Shown here: positions 12,081-25,600 of the stretch, piece by piece
Position numbering within the stretch: the first letter of the stretch is position 1
Layout of the letters: every line of letters begins with the position of its first letter
Assembly (NCBI GenBank): GCA_013397075.1
Contig: VWZS01009797.1
Location: 1 to 64,000 of the forward strand
Direction: 5' to 3'
From: Rhabdornis inornatus
Taxonomy: Eukaryota; Chordata; Aves; Passeriformes; Rhabdornithidae
DNA length: 64,000 nt
Translations under genes and position numbers: made by a program
The notes under the pieces: model-generated
Seen by the model: the letters and a program-made list of their open reading frames with translations, nothing else
Told to the model about the DNA's origin: nothing
Databases searched by the model: none

Positions 12081-12620
12081 TGACTGTGGGTATTGTCTAT
12101 TGTGTAAAGAGACAAAGGGAAATTAATCCATCCACAAACTGCTGCGTTCCAAATGCCAGCAGAAGCTGCTGTTTGAGTGTTTTATTGATATTAAATGTTA
12201 AGAATAAATTCAAGATTGTTTCACTTTAAATCTACAACAGGAACTTGGCAGGTTGAAAAAAATCAATTTGTCACTGGAGATTTTCATTAAGTCAGTTATG
12301 ATGAGAAGAAGAAAACTTCTGCATCTTTAGATCAGCAAAAGGAATAAATTATTGCAATAGCTGGAGTTTAGAGTGCTTAGCCCTTGTGATGCTTTTTAGT
12401 GGGACAATAATATGCAGCCATCAGCTGACTTGAAAGTACCTTTTCACAAAGAAACCCCAAAAGCAGTTGAAGTTAATCTTGGCAATAAGGATTTAGTCTG
12501 TTTTACTGTACACTGGTGCTTGGCTTGCATGCCTTATCGCTCAATCAGGAAAAGCTAGATGAGTTATGTAATTACATGCAAATGTTCCTCAGTATTGATG
12601 TTTCAGTCTGTCAGCCTGAA
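12081..12620. promoter_or_regulatory. Possible regulatory block with POU/homeodomain motifs
   Basis: AT-rich, repeat-free sequence. At 12569-12574 there is a TAATTA homeodomain core, and two bases on, at 12576-12583, an exact ATGCAAAT octamer, the classical POU-factor site. Such adjacent pairs occur in neural and developmental enhancers. Both motifs are short enough to arise by chance in AT-rich DNA. Confidence 0.25.
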
Positions 12621-14169
12621 AAAAAAAAGATGCCTTGCTCTTAGATACTTTCACTAGAGAAATAGCAACTTCTTATTTTTTTCAAGGATTTGTTTTAGGG
12701 GACTCCATTCTCTGAAAACCAAAATCAGCTCTGGAGATTTGCACATTTTCCTTGAATGAGTTACTCCTCCAAAGAGTGCCTACATGCAAGCATTTGAAAG
12801 CAATTAGCAGAGACATTTTAAGAGGAAATCAAGGACATGCTGTGGAAATGGAGGGAGATATTTCTCATTCCTCTTTACATCTTGGGTTGTGTTGCGTGGA
12901 CAAATTTCACACAGAATGAAATTTACCCCTGTGCAGAAAGTCAGCACAAGGCAAATAGGTTTCACTTAAGCCTAACAGCTTAGATGAGATTTTAGTGGTG
13001 AGCAGGTCCAATGTCAGCCCTCAGCACCAGTGTGAAGTTTATCAATCAAAGAGGTTTCACTGTTTCATTGTGTAGCACTATCCCACTAACACATCCAGCA
13101 CAACATCAGACCTGTCAATTGGGTAGAAGCTTTGAAAGCCAGGAAGCTTAGATGGGGACACCATGTCTCTTGCTGTATGGTTCAGTTTTGGAGAAGATTC
13201 AGGTTTGGGATTTTCTTAAGTTGATGTCAGGCAAGCTGAAGTTCTGATCTGAGCTTTTGGTTGCATGGTATTATTAAAAGCTACTTCAGTTCCTACTTCT
13301 CAGAGAAAGAGAAGTTCAGTTCCTGCTCTTGGCCACATGTTTTGTTGATTTTTATTCAAAACAGACTCTTCTCAGTCAAGATATGTTCTCAAGAGATATT
13401 AGAGGAAGAAAATGAAGTTTTGCTCTTTTTATTACTGAATTCTTTATAGACGTCCATGCCCTTTTCACTGCCTTAAAAGAAAAAAAAATACGAGGTTTCA
13501 CTTTTCTTTATTTCTCTCTCTTATTTCTTTTTTCTTTTATTTCTTATTTTATTTCTCCTTATTATTTGTTACATGGAGATATAGGTAGCAGAATATAGTT
13601 AAATATAGTAATAATTGCATTTGTGACTAATACCTGTTACCTTGAAGGTTGTTACATGAAACTAGATGGTAAGACTTCTTCCAGCTTGTTTTTTTAATGA
13701 GCAATATTAGACTGTGGTAGGCTCTGCTGTAAAGACTTTTTTGGTCTTTAGATTTACCAAGAAATTCTGTAAGGTAGAAAGATGAACATCAGCTGTTCTC
13801 TGGGAGAAGATAGAGGGAATTAGAGCAGCTACAGAAGATGCAGCTCCAAGCCATGTTGACACATCAGGATTCAGCCTTTGAGCTTGCAGCTGCCTTGGTC
13901 AGATATTTTTCCCCATCCACACTGGAGACTGCTAATGCTGCAACCCTTGTAATTAAAGTGCTCCCAGCCAGCCTCTCTGGGATCTAGATGTGGCAGGGGA
14001 GAAAGTCACAGCATCATTCAAACCTGCCACGTGGGACAGAAACCTTCCAGCCCTCAGACCTAACCGGCAGCCCCATCCTTGCTGGCTCTGTAATTTTAGG
14101 ATGCAGAAGCCCCAACCCAGTGAAAACCTCGGCTGGCACAGGGAACCTGAGCTGACTCCTGTGAGAATG
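12621..14169. other. Noncoding DNA, pyrimidine tract
   Basis: Unique sequence with a T/C-rich tract at about 13498-13568. The stretch becomes GC-richer from about 13850 towards the LTR. The true 5' edge of that LTR may lie within the last 200 bases here, because I could not find a convincing start or target-site duplication. Confidence 0.5.
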
Positions 14170-14639
14170 TCATGTCACCATGTCCCTGCCAGGATGACCT
14201 GGTCACCAGTGCCACCAGCATCACAGAGCTGAGGCAGGGCAGCTGGCTCCCCAGAGACACAGGATTGGGAGGAGACACAGCCAGGACAGGTGACCCAAAG
14301 GGACCAAAGGGGTGCTCCAGAACATGTAACAAACATCATGCTCGGTATACAAAGTGGGAGGAAGGGGGGATATTTGGAGTGATGGCATTTATTTTCCCAA
14401 GTCCCTGTAACATGAGATGGGGCCCTGCTCTCCTGGGGATGGCTGAACATCTGCCTGCCCATGGGGAGCAATGAATTCATTCCTTGTTTTGCTTTGCTGG
14501 TATGTGTGGATTTGCTTTCCCTAATAAACTGTCTTTATCTCAACCCACAAGTTTTCCAGGTTTTACTTTTCCAGTTCTCTCCCCAGTCCTGCTGGTGGGG
14601 GGTGAGCAAACAGCTGCTGGCTGGGGGTTAAACCTGACA
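14170..14639 (+). mobile_element. Endogenous retrovirus solo LTR (passerine type)
   Basis: From about 14220 onward the sequence matches an LTR family I recognise from songbird genomes: ACAGCCAGGACAGGTGACCC, a GATGGCTGAACATCTGCCTG block, TTCCTTGTTTTGCTTTGCT, then CTGTCTTTATCTCAACCCAC and a GGGGGTTAAACC end closing on GACA at 14639. A TATA-like TATACAAA lies at 14346-14353 and a polyadenylation signal AATAAA at 14523-14528, placing U3, R and U5 in plus orientation. No gag, pol or env sequence flanks it, so it is a solo LTR left by recombination. The 5' boundary is approximate and I found no clear target-site duplication. Confidence 0.8.
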
Positions 14640-17600
14640 CCATGGGGGAGCAAAGAGTTCTTCTGGGAAGTCAGGGTGAGGAGGAAATAACCTCAATGAA
14701 CCTAAGATAACAGGCGTTTCAGTCTAGAGCACTTCCACTTGCTTTGTTAGTTTGTCTTCATATCCAAAAAAGAAATGGATGATTCAATAATGAATCTTTA
14801 CAATGCATAACAAAGCCAAAATGTATTTACGGGCAATATTTAGGCAGTTAACAGTCACTTGGAATACTGTTCTCTCAGATATTCTATTTGTGTAATTTGT
14901 GAAAATCCCAGTAGAAAAAGAAATTTAAAAAATAAAAGTATTTGTGAGGCAAAATCCTCTACAGGAAGACTGGACATCTTCATTGTATTAGCATTGTTAC
15001 TTTTTTCTATTGGCTTGTCCAGGTTTATGTGCTGCTTTTAAGGCTGAACTTGCTAAAAGGCTGAACTGTGTACCTTTAAGATAAACCACAGGGAATTAGG
15101 ATCTAATCAAGCAATTGATTGTCCGAGCACTGTTTGTCCGTGCATTACACAGACAACACGTAACCTCTCAAGACATTTGGGGCTTTTTTTTACCCTTTAA
15201 AAGATTGTAATTTCTTTCTGTAGTCAAGCCCAAACAGTTCATATGATCAAATTAAGAAAATGTGAGATTTTGTGCAACAGGGAGGAATAAAGAAGAATTG
15301 CTACACAGACAAATTGTTTTAAAGCATTCTAGGGACTACACAATAGCTCTGGGATCCCTTGGGTAAAAATGAAATAGCTACACCTTAGGAATATAATGGA
15401 AAGATATTATCAACCGTGGTTTACAGGGGATAGAAAGAGGATCCAGCCTGACTTCCCACAGAATATGTGAATAATCTATGAGAAAGACTGAGCCCATTAA
15501 GGGTAACTACACAGTGTATGCTAAACCTTGATAGATGTTATACCCTATTGGAAGTCATGTACTTTTCTTTTTGGGTAGCCTTTTAATTTATGCTTTAATA
15601 TAATCTTTTAAAAATAATTCTGACTGTACTGGCACTTCTGACACACAGACCATCATTTCAAATCCTTTTATCAGCACATGTATCATTTTGTCTCATACTA
15701 GTAATAGGATGGGAGTCAAGGAATATCTATAGTTTCACCTCATGCCTCTTAGCAATAATGGAGTTATGTGTTGCAATGAAATACTGTATAACTCGCTATT
15801 CATCAAATGAGGCTGGGGTACTGCAGAAATTTGCTCGATGACTGTTTCATGCAAAGAACATCAACGGATTTGGGGTCAAGCCAAGGGCTCCCATGGCTCA
15901 CTGAGATCCCAAATCCATTGGTTGCAGTTTTGTCCCCTCTGGTGTTTTCCACGGGCCCCCATGCACAGAGAATCTCCGCTCTGTGGCTGGAGTTGAGCAG
16001 TGCTCTCACAGGGACTGTGTATTCCCTGTGCTGCAGAGTGCAGAGGAAACCCAGCTGGGGTGTGCCAGCTCTTGTCCGGGCTCTTCCACTGCCAACTGCA
16101 GCTGCAGACTGTGGGAGGTGGCACTGCATCTATCACTGCTGCAATGAGCTGTGCTCAACCCTCTGAGTGCCTCCAGGGAAGGAGTCTGCAGTGGTGGGTG
16201 ATGGGCTTGTAGGGTGGGAATGTTTCCCTGTTCCCCTTGCTTTGCCTGCTGAATCACACTGGGGATACCTTAGGCACTCCTTGGGTCACTGTGCTGGCAG
16301 TGCTGTCACACATTCCCACAGTCCCACTCTCTGCAGGCACTCGACAGAGCTTGAAGTGCACAAGAGAGGATTTGGCTCAAGAATCTCCCCTGGATTTAGT
16401 ATTAATTTAATAATGTGTTTTCATTGCTACTTTCTGGCAGACTACAGAAGCTAAGGACTCCTATTGCCTATGATGTCCTCCCAAACACCCAGTCATCCAC
16501 CTTTCCTCATTTTTAAGCACTCCTTTGAATTTGTACCTGCTTTTCTAAACCCGACCTTACCCATTCAACCTTTCAGGACACTCTACCAGCATTTCTACTG
16601 CTTCAGCCCAACAGCACAAATCCCCTCCTGCTCTTTGATTTTCCAGTACTCCACATTAATTCCGATGCTAAACATTTCCTAGGGCAGGGGAAAGGTGGCC
16701 ACAGAGTCCAGATGGAAAAACACTTCATTATTCTGTAGGACAGCATCTGTATAACCTGGTCAGGATGGGAAGACTGAGGTGAGGAGGAAACCACGTGGTG
16801 CAGTGGAATTGTTGGGAATCAAACTCCAGTGTCTAATGAGTCTCCATGCAAAATTCTGGAGGTTGTAACGTTTCAAAGACCCTCAACACAGTCAAATTTG
16901 GGTATGTTTCCATCTGCAATGAAAAAAAAGAAACTTACCCAGCCTTCACCAGTAAGAAAAGGAACAGGGTTATGAGTTCATAACCTCACCTGGGTGCATC
17001 TGTTCCCACGGAGCATCCTGGAGGAGAAGTATCCAGAAAGACACTTACTACAATGGAAAAAGAAATGCAGATCCTCCTAAACCCATTCAGGTTATTGGTT
17101 AGGTCATTTTGATTGAACTTTTGCACAGGAAAAGTCGGCATGAGATAGGACATTTTTTAAACATAATCTATCCCACACAGCTACATTTGGGGGAATCTAA
17201 ACCCTAGAAAAATCAAGGATTTATTGTGAGACTCTCAGTAAAGTTTATTTATTTTGCCAGGAGCATTGTATCTCAGTTTTCACACATTTTATTAAAAGCC
17301 TTTGCTCTAGAAAGTCTTAAATTTGGATGATCAATCTTACTAACCCCTCCCTCCAAAACCTCACATCTCTGCAAGTGTATTCTCAGTAGGAAACAAAAAC
17401 CAAGGGTTTTTGGCCAGCTCCAGGATTTGGTCTCTTTTAATAGTCAGAATTTGATCAAAGCTGATTTTCTAATCTGGTGCTTGAGAAGGAGCCTTTGCCC
17501 CAAGATGATGCTGAGGTACCTGCAAGGAAACACATTGGTCATGTAATCTTAGCTTGTCCTCATTTCCAACTGACAAAATGCATTGAAAGTCACTAAAAAT

Positions 17601-18289
17601 ATGTGACACAGTTTCTTAAGACCTTGTTTCTTGGAGCTGATTGCTGTGGTTTCTACAGGCCTGTTATATGGCTGCAAATGAAACCTAAGGTTTTCCTATT
17701 TAATGAAATGTGGGCCAAGGGAGGGTTTGCAGAAATAAGTTAAAGGTGGTTAGGTTGGGAACACAATGATTTATTCTTTCAAAACTGATGCATGAAACCC
17801 TCCAGATGTGAACATTGGGGCAGGAACTTGCATCAGGGGATGCAACAGCATTGCAAACAGAAGTCTCTAATGCAGTCAGTTGATAGACAGTGTTTTCTGG
17901 AGCTATGTGCAACCTTTAGAACAGGTGCCAGCAAAAAGAAAGGAAAAGCCAGAATCCAGCTGACAAAAGCAACAGCACTGGGCAAAGAGAATACTGGTAA
18001 CCTGCAGGAAGAAAGGCAAAGGACAGTAGGAAAATATTGATTTATTAGTGTGAAGTGAAAAGTATATGGGTCAGGTCAGAACCACTTGCTTTCCTGAGGA
18101 AGTTTTAATTTGATGAGTCTATTATTTGCAGTGGAAGTAAGTGTTTTAATGCAGTGAATGAAAATACAGAGCCACTGGCTCCAATTTTTAACAGTGCTTG
18201 CAAAGCATTAGTTTTTTTACTTTAATTTTATGTCACCTGGATAAGAGAGTGTCGTGGCCTTTCAGATTTGAGGAAGAACAAATAAATTG
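14640..18289. other. Noncoding unique DNA
   Basis: Long unique stretch. The GC-richer part at 15800-16450 holds many overlapping 70-119-codon frames on both strands, a pattern of reduced stop frequency rather than coding. The other parts are AT-rich. I recognise no transposon, RNA gene or exon. Confidence 0.55.
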
Positions 18290-18640
18290 TGCTTCTGCCT
18301 GTTACAACAAAATTTGTTGAAGCCATGTGTAATGCTTCTTCCTCTGGAGAAGGGAGAGGTGCTTGGCAGAAAGCACCAAGGAATAGTTTCCTAGAGACAG
18401 AAACTGGTATCTCCCAGTCAGGTAAGGACTAAACCAATCAAAAAGTGTGAACCACAGATACCAGTGTATAATTCCAATCTTTGTACAGTAATAAGATTTC
18501 ATGATTACTGCTTTGAAGGCTGCACTCTGGTCAAGCAAGATAAGTATTGGCAATTTCCCTGAGCCTGAATTCAGTAAGATATCACATGTCACTTTCAACG
18601 ATGTTCTCTGTGTGCTATGTTGAGATCAAAACCTGGACTA
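18290..18640 (-). mobile_element. L2-like LINE reverse-transcriptase remnant
   Basis: Read on the minus strand, the segment translates to recognisable finger/palm sequence of a non-LTR reverse transcriptase of the L2/CR1 group. In order it gives SQHSTQRTSLKVTCDILL, then SGSGKLPILILLDQSAAF, then IGI, WFSPYLTGRYQFLSLGNY. The family pattern is an HSTETALLKV-type motif followed by ILLDLSAAFDTVDH and WF-SYL-GR. The catalytic-region Asp of LLD and the SAAF core survive, but the usual DTVDH after it has decayed to KAVIM. An in-frame stop sits at 18626-18628 and another at 18638-18640. A 98-codon frame at 18302-18598 remains open. It is a dead, old copy; the YADD box region is not found. Confidence 0.82.
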
Positions 18641-21600
18641 GAGTGTATCACACAGATCACATCACTTGTTAGGTGATAGTGCAGTTAGGATGGCACAGGC
18701 TATTTGAATATCTGGAATATTCAGGATTTGGACTTTTGTGGGTCTGCAGCTACAATTGCAGTGAGGTTTTGAAGAAGTTTCAAAGCCCAGATTTTCGCTT
18801 GGTGTAAATTTTTACAGGGTGGTGAGGGTTCCTTTTACTTCTATAAGGCAGAAAGGTTTAAGGTGAAGCAGGAAAATGCCTTTGCAACACCAGTAAATAA
18901 ACAGGTCAAGCCTACATGGGTGCTGCCCTCTGCTCATCATCCTGAATGGTGCTTGACTGCCAGTGAGGTTGAGGACTGTCTTCTTGTCATATTTTCCATG
19001 GGAACATGATGCATCACTGGATTTGGGATCAGACATGTCTGAATGCTCAAAGTTGTGTTTGAATGGCAACATGGGAGTAGGCATTTCAAAAATAATCTGC
19101 TTACTCAATTCTGTGTTAAATCTCTGACCATGACAGAAATCAGCCAGCACTGCACACTACTGATCCAAGCCTATTATCAACAACAAGTTTAAAAGCATCC
19201 TACTGTTAAAGGGGAGTCTCCTATAGTTAAAACTCTGTAAAAGTATGCTCAGTTCCAGGTTTTTGCCACAATCTTCCAAGTAAAATGGGAAAAGTTGCTT
19301 CAACTTTTTGCATTGTGTTAGTGAAATTGGGGTCTTAACATCTTCCATCGTTTCTTGCTTTGGAGGACTGAGGAAGAAGCTTGTCTTATTGAGAAAAAGG
19401 AAATGATCTGGATTGAGACTGCTACTTGGCACCCTGATACAAATAATAAGTACTTAAGCCTTATGAAAATGCTGATGAGTTCAGTAACAATAAATTAGCA
19501 CAAGTTATTGAAATATTAGGAAGGCTTTTCTTTGCACTATAGTGATTAAAGCAGATAAATAAGAAGCTGTAAAATTTTGTGTGTGTGGTTACTGTGTCTT
19601 AGGGCTGCCTCTAATAGCCCCAGTGATCTTTCCATCGTTGTTAATGGGTATTTAATTGGGATTTATTTCTGTGGAATTTTTGTACCTTCAGATCATTACA
19701 GCACTGAGGGAATTTTATAGCCATGGGGATCAACATGGGCTCTCTAGAGGTTCTGTTTGATGAATGAAGTTGGAAAGAGTTGACATATAGTTAGAGACCA
19801 TTACATTTAGAAACACAGGACTGAGAGGAATCCTTTTCAAATAGATCCTCTTTGTCCTATGCTGTCTGCCAGTCATCTCTCAAAAAACAGTATGATTAAT
19901 GCATCCAAGCTTTTCTTCTGTTTTTAATTGATCTTTCCTCAAAATTGTATATGCCTTTTTTTTTTTTCCATTTCAGAGCAGTGAAACTGAATGGAACCAC
20001 CATCTATGGGGGAGGTAACTATTTTGTCCCTATCTTTCCACAGCTTATAAGAGAAAACACTGATCACAGATAGAGAGAAAGAATAGCTGGGAAACGGCAG
20101 CACTGGCCTATGACTCAGGAGAGGTGAAAGCAATTCCTCTCCCTGCCACGTACTTCTTTTATGACCCAGAAAGTTACCTGTTTTTCAGTGGAGAAGAGGA
20201 AAAATGGTATTTTTCCACTTTGCTAGGTAGAGGATTGTCAATACTTAAGACTTTGAACGAGAGATGTGTACCATAAAATGACGAAGATACAATAAATAGT
20301 TCATCTTCTGTGGCTTCTGCAACAAGATTACCCCAAATAATCAGTGTGTTTCACTCAAATTCAAATGTGTGAATGGAGTATTGCCACATATTTACATATG
20401 TGTCTTAAGTGTGTTTTTAAAATATGAAATTAATAATTCAGCCTGCATGATAAATCTATATATTGATAATCCCATGTTTTCTCCCCTTGTTTAGCCTTTA
20501 GCTATCCTTTGTTAATAGAGCTGAGCTCAGCTGGGTAAACTTCTTTCCTTTTGAATCCTTTTCATCTTCAGAGGGCTTTTCTGTCTGTCTGTCTGTCTTC
20601 TCTAGTGGCTCCTGTCCTATTCATGTGTGCATGCTTGGGCATATGCAAAGCCTACAGGAAGGACCTTGTCATGGGCAGCCACTTCGGAGCACCCCCTGCT
20701 CCTCAGCACAACTCTGCTTGACATGTGGTTAAACACCAGCTTGCACTTGGCAACAGTTCTCTTTTTCTTTTTGTTGGCCCAGGGAATGAGCACTCCAAGG
20801 ATTTTTCCTTTCTCTTGATTGCTTCCAACTTCCACCGTTCCCTGCATTTGGGCCCGAGGAAAGGTATTCAATGTGGGAATCTTCAGGTCTTTAAAATTAC
20901 CAATTCCTGAAATTTATTTAATATTATTACTTATATTATATTATAATTTTTATATCGGTCCTTGGCTTCTCTGCACTGGACTGTTGCCTAGCCCCTCTTT
21001 TCCCTTGTTTCCCTGGATTAGGGCTTTGGGGAGACTTTGCTGGGCTCCTTTTCAGCAGCCTGAGATCCAGCTGTGCAGAGGATGCTGTTTCTCAGATGCT
21101 CCAATCTCTGATCTGGGGAGGGTTCTGGTGCTGATCAGAAAGGATGCAGAAAACCCTGTAGTCAGGTGAATGAAAAACATAAGCTGTACAGGCAAGGAGG
21201 AAGTAAGAAAGGTTTAAGTGGTTCTTTCCTAAAAGTTATGTTCTTGTGTGTGCGATAAAATGGATTTTTAAAGTATCTGTTTACAATTGGATGAATTATA
21301 TAAGCATCCCTTATGTAATTGAATAATAGAATAATCTTCCATAATGACAGGCAGAAGCCTTCTAATGTTTGGGACAGGACTTATTTCCTTCTTACTTGGA
21401 TATCTTTCAGATCCATTGTTATGCAGTTCTTTACATGATGTTTTCTTTCTTCCCTCTTTGAAATTCATCCATGTTAACTGGCTGTATTTATTATTATGCT
21501 TCCTTGAACATGTCTTTTCTTTATTACTTATGTATTGATAGCATTCCAAGCACACTGAGCTGTGATGTTCTTTTATCTTGCTGTTATTGCAATTTTGAGC

Positions 21601-22675
21601 CTCTGGATCCAGATCTTGTACCTCTTCACCTGTTAGAGCTCACTCCAAATGCAGGATGAAACTATCTCCATGCAAGGTGAAACAAAGGTCTCTGAAGGAC
21701 AAAGAACAACTTCAGTGAGCTGGCTATAAGCTGACCAGGGATTCTTTCCTTCAGTGAAAAGGATGAGAAAGGCAACTCACACGAGTAAACACTTGTGAGT
21801 TCAATTCCTGAGTCAAGTATGCATTGGCTGTTGATACAGTTTGCTGTAAAGCTGGTTATATTTGACTTTTAAACATGCCATTGATGAAAATTTTTTCTAA
21901 TACGGTATTTTTTTTCTTTTTTTATCTTTCCCCCCTTGGCATTGTAGCATAATGTCCAGATTAAAAATAATGAAGAAAAAAAACCCAATAAATTATCTTT
22001 CACTGAACTAGTAATATGTTTAACACTGATGGAATTTTTCATCTTCCTTTCAAACACTGGCATACAGAGTTCATCTGTAGAAGGGCACTCTTGTGGGTGG
22101 ATTTATGGGGGGATGCATCTCTTTTCAAAATTATGAAAAACATCTCATTTTATGAAAAACCCACAAATCCCTTAGGATGCACAGAGGGTTTCATTTCAAG
22201 ACTGAACTGCTTCTGTCCACTTGGAAAATCTTCAAGGAGTCTCCAGATTTTTAGTGTTGATGTTTGCAATCTCCAGTAAAAGAAAATGTCCCTCCCTTTA
22301 TTTTTCTTTAACACTGAATTACATACATATTTGAATATTCACATTTTGGTGAATTGCTGACCACAATGACTCTTCTGTGCCCTGGAAGAAATGATGAGCC
22401 TTTTTTTTCCCAGCTTCTGGTTCAGAGAGCAGAGTTAAACATTTTCTCACAGCATTTGTTAATAACATAAGCAGGTTTATTCCACGTTTGGGGATTTGTT
22501 TAGCCATGGGCTAGATTAGATTGGCCACATGTGGTGTTCAGAGTGCCACAGTGGGGTCCCTGTAACACCCTCCACGAGTAGCAGTGTTGCACTGCTGAAA
22601 AATGGGGGAGAGGGATGAGGGATGGTTTAGAAGAGCCAATAATTTCCCAGTTTATCTGGGTTTCTGGTGGCTGTG
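18641..22675. other. Noncoding unique DNA
   Basis: AT-rich unique sequence. Simple-sequence items are T-runs at about 19957-19968 and 21907-21925 and a (CTGT)4 run at 20581-20598. Minus frames at 18812-19150 (112 codons) and plus 20819-21169 (116 codons) show no domain. Additional decayed LINE sequence may flank the L2 remnant, but I cannot trace it. Confidence 0.55.
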
Positions 22676-22695
22676 GTTGTTGTTGTTGTTGTTTT
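22676..22695. repeat. (GTT)n trinucleotide repeat
   Basis: Six or seven GTT units in a TG-rich context. Confidence 0.85.
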
Positions 22696-25600
22696 GAGTT
22701 GCACTTACTACGTTTGAAGAGAAAGCCAGGACTGGTTGGAGCCTTAATAAGAAATAAAAAAATTGGAGGTGAAAGGGCTCACTGATAAAAGAGCTGCTTT
22801 CATTTACTGCTCCAGGCATCTGCTGTAAAGGAGCCAAAGTGAATGTGCAAGCATCAGAGACAGTCGCAGGAGGGAGGAGGCAACAGTCAGAGCTGTGAGT
22901 AACTGTACATAAACATAATTTAAATCAAAACAGCTGAATAACAATTTAGGACATAAAAGGAAAGAGAAAAGGTGGAATGAAGTAAAGAAAAACAAACCCC
23001 ACAAATCGATCACAGTCAAACGAGAGAGGAGCAGCAAATGGAAGACGAAAAATCAAGCAAAGCCATCGGGGTCCAGTGGTTCATTCCTGTGGTACCCTGA
23101 GGTTCCCAGCTCAATTACTCAATAAGGTCTTGTGCTTTCCAGGCCAAGAGGAGCCCTGAAGTACCAAATCTCTCCTTCAGGCTTCCTCTCTTCAAACACA
23201 AGGCTCTTCTCAGCTCAGCTCCCCTGTACTTGCCTCTTTATGCTGCTTTCTGTGCCAGCTCCCAAGCCCTCTGCTCCATCAGTGATGTACTCTGCTCACT
23301 CCTACTGCTGCCATCATTCCCTCTTGCCTGGAGCCAGTTACACCCTTTCCAGACAGGTTCTCCTTCCCCCCAACACAGGTCCCTTAAATATTGCTTGCTG
23401 CTGCTCAGCCCCTGATGGTATCACCAGCTGGAGGAGTGTCAGTGCATCATCCCTTGTCATCTCACCAGCTCAGGTCACTCCTGCTGCTCTTTCCATGTTC
23501 ATACAGCTCCTTTTACAAATGGGTTTGCATCCACAATTAGGGTTCCTAAGTCCTAACACAACAGCTGTTGCTGCTTTACAGCCACCAAGGCCTTTGTGCC
23601 TCCTGTCTTTTCTCAGTCCCATCCAGTGTCAGTGCCTGGTGCCCTTACAAAGAAATAAAGAGAAATTTAGATTTTTTAATCCTATTAAGTAATTTGCCTT
23701 GATGGTGCCATGTGGCAATGAGTGTCACTGATGACTCAGTTTGAAATGTGTTTTCCTGACATTCTTATTAAGTGGGGAGAGCAAACAGGACATTGCCAGG
23801 TTGATGTGGTTGATGAAGAATGCTGTTGATAGGTTCACAAAGACAAATTGCCCACTCCTTCAAATCCAAGAGACATAGTTGTGATGGGACAAAGACCTGT
23901 CTTTGTTCAGTGGCTGGAGAAGAATGGCAAGAGCAGCAGAAAACAGCAGGATAAAAGTGTCTCAAGCAGAGGCTGTTACTCCACACTTCTGAGGATGATA
24001 TTCAAGGCTCTGTAGTAGATCTTTCGAGAAATATCTCCCTGACCCCAGTGCTGAAGCCTTCTTTGTCCCTGCAAGAATGAGGGCTTAAACGTTTTCCAAA
24101 ATACTTAGGGTTTTGCTTTCTCATTAGTGCAAGCTTAGCTTTGCTTGCATCTTGGGAATATTTCATTTCTCAGGTTTGTGATATGAGGAAAAGTGAAGAA
24201 ACAAAAAAATCCTCTCTCCTTTCTGAGACACAGTACTACATCCTTCCCTGATCTATATGTCCAATTAGTCCATAAAACTTACTCTCTACTAATTTGAGAT
24301 CCCATTTTCCAGCTTTACCAACATCTGAGCCATCTGATGTGTTTGTGAATGTACAGTGGGATGAGGATGTGTGACAATATTTTTTCCACAGCAGAAATGC
24401 GTATATGTTTTCATGCATACATAATTAGAAATGGTTGAAAGCGACTTTGATTAAGCTTTGTCAAGAATTCAAACTAATGTTAATCATATTTCAGGAGACA
24501 CTATGCAATAATATTTGCAGCCACAAAAAGAAGACTGCCGAGGGAAAGCCACCACATTAGGAAAAAGTAAATACCAGCTTGTGACTGCATATATTTTGCT
24601 TTCTTTTCTTTAGCCTATACTAACAAGTGACCATTGTCAAGCAGTAACTAGGATAAATAATACATACTAACAAGGCTAGGGAGAAATGAGGAGTCATAGG
24701 CAGGGGAGATGAATATTGTTTCATCTCAGAATTGAAGTGAATAGAGGCCAAACCCAGCAGGGTGGGAAGTCTGTTCCAGATGGCAGGAGCTGCAGAAGCT
24801 ATTCCACCAACAGTAGCCAGCTTGTAGGAAGAGGCAGAGAGAAATTACTGGGTTGCCAACAAAGCATCAGGTAATGTAAGAGGGGGACTAACCAGCGGCA
24901 AAGCTCTGATGGATGCTTCCTTAGGGGGGTGCTCCTGCAGGAATTGGGAGGGTCAGAGTGACTCAGAACCATGCAAGGTGGGGGTGGCAAGGGGGTTAAC
25001 ACTTTTTTCCTTAGAGGCAGTGCTGAGTCATAAAGCCTTTTTTCCTTCTGCTTCTTCTTCTTTTTTTTTTTCTTTTTAATTTTTATTTTGTCTTTTCTGT
25101 TAAGTAAAAATGTTCTGGCATGTTCCCTTTACAGAAGATTTTGAAGGGAGCCAGGCAGAAGACAGTCCCAGGCCAGCTGGGGTCTGCATCCTCAGGCAGC
25201 CCCCTCTCCCCTGGACAAGCTCCCAGCAGCCTCCCTGTCTTGCTGGCAGCTGTAGGACACCATGGCCCTGCCTGCAGACCAACAGGACTGGAGGAAAACC
25301 ATTTACTCCAGCAACCCACTGAGTCACTCTCGGGACCCACAAGTCAAAGGATAAAAACTGTAAAGGAAATTAGAAGTAATTTTTTGCAGAAGATATTTTG
25401 AAGAAATTGCTTTGGGTGAGTATATGTCCTCTTGTATCCTCTGTTCTTTTATAGAAGATACCAAAGGTAATAAGAAAGCTCCCACACGTCACGCTGGCTT
25501 CACCCATATGGAGACCAACTTCTCATGGCAGGGGTAAAGAAATGTATCAGAATTAAGGTTTTGCAACGGGAAAAATGGGTCCATACCCCCAGACAGGGTC

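Noticed and set aside
23132..23692. 186-codon plus open frame
   Set aside because: Locally CT-rich DNA depletes stop codons. The product is Ser/Leu/Pro/Cys-rich with no recognisable domain, and no splice or promoter context supports it.
24740..24830. Old reptilian repeat with a GTTCCAGATGGCAGGAGC-type motif
   Set aside because: It resembles a repeat seen in squamates and turtles only vaguely; too little matches to call.
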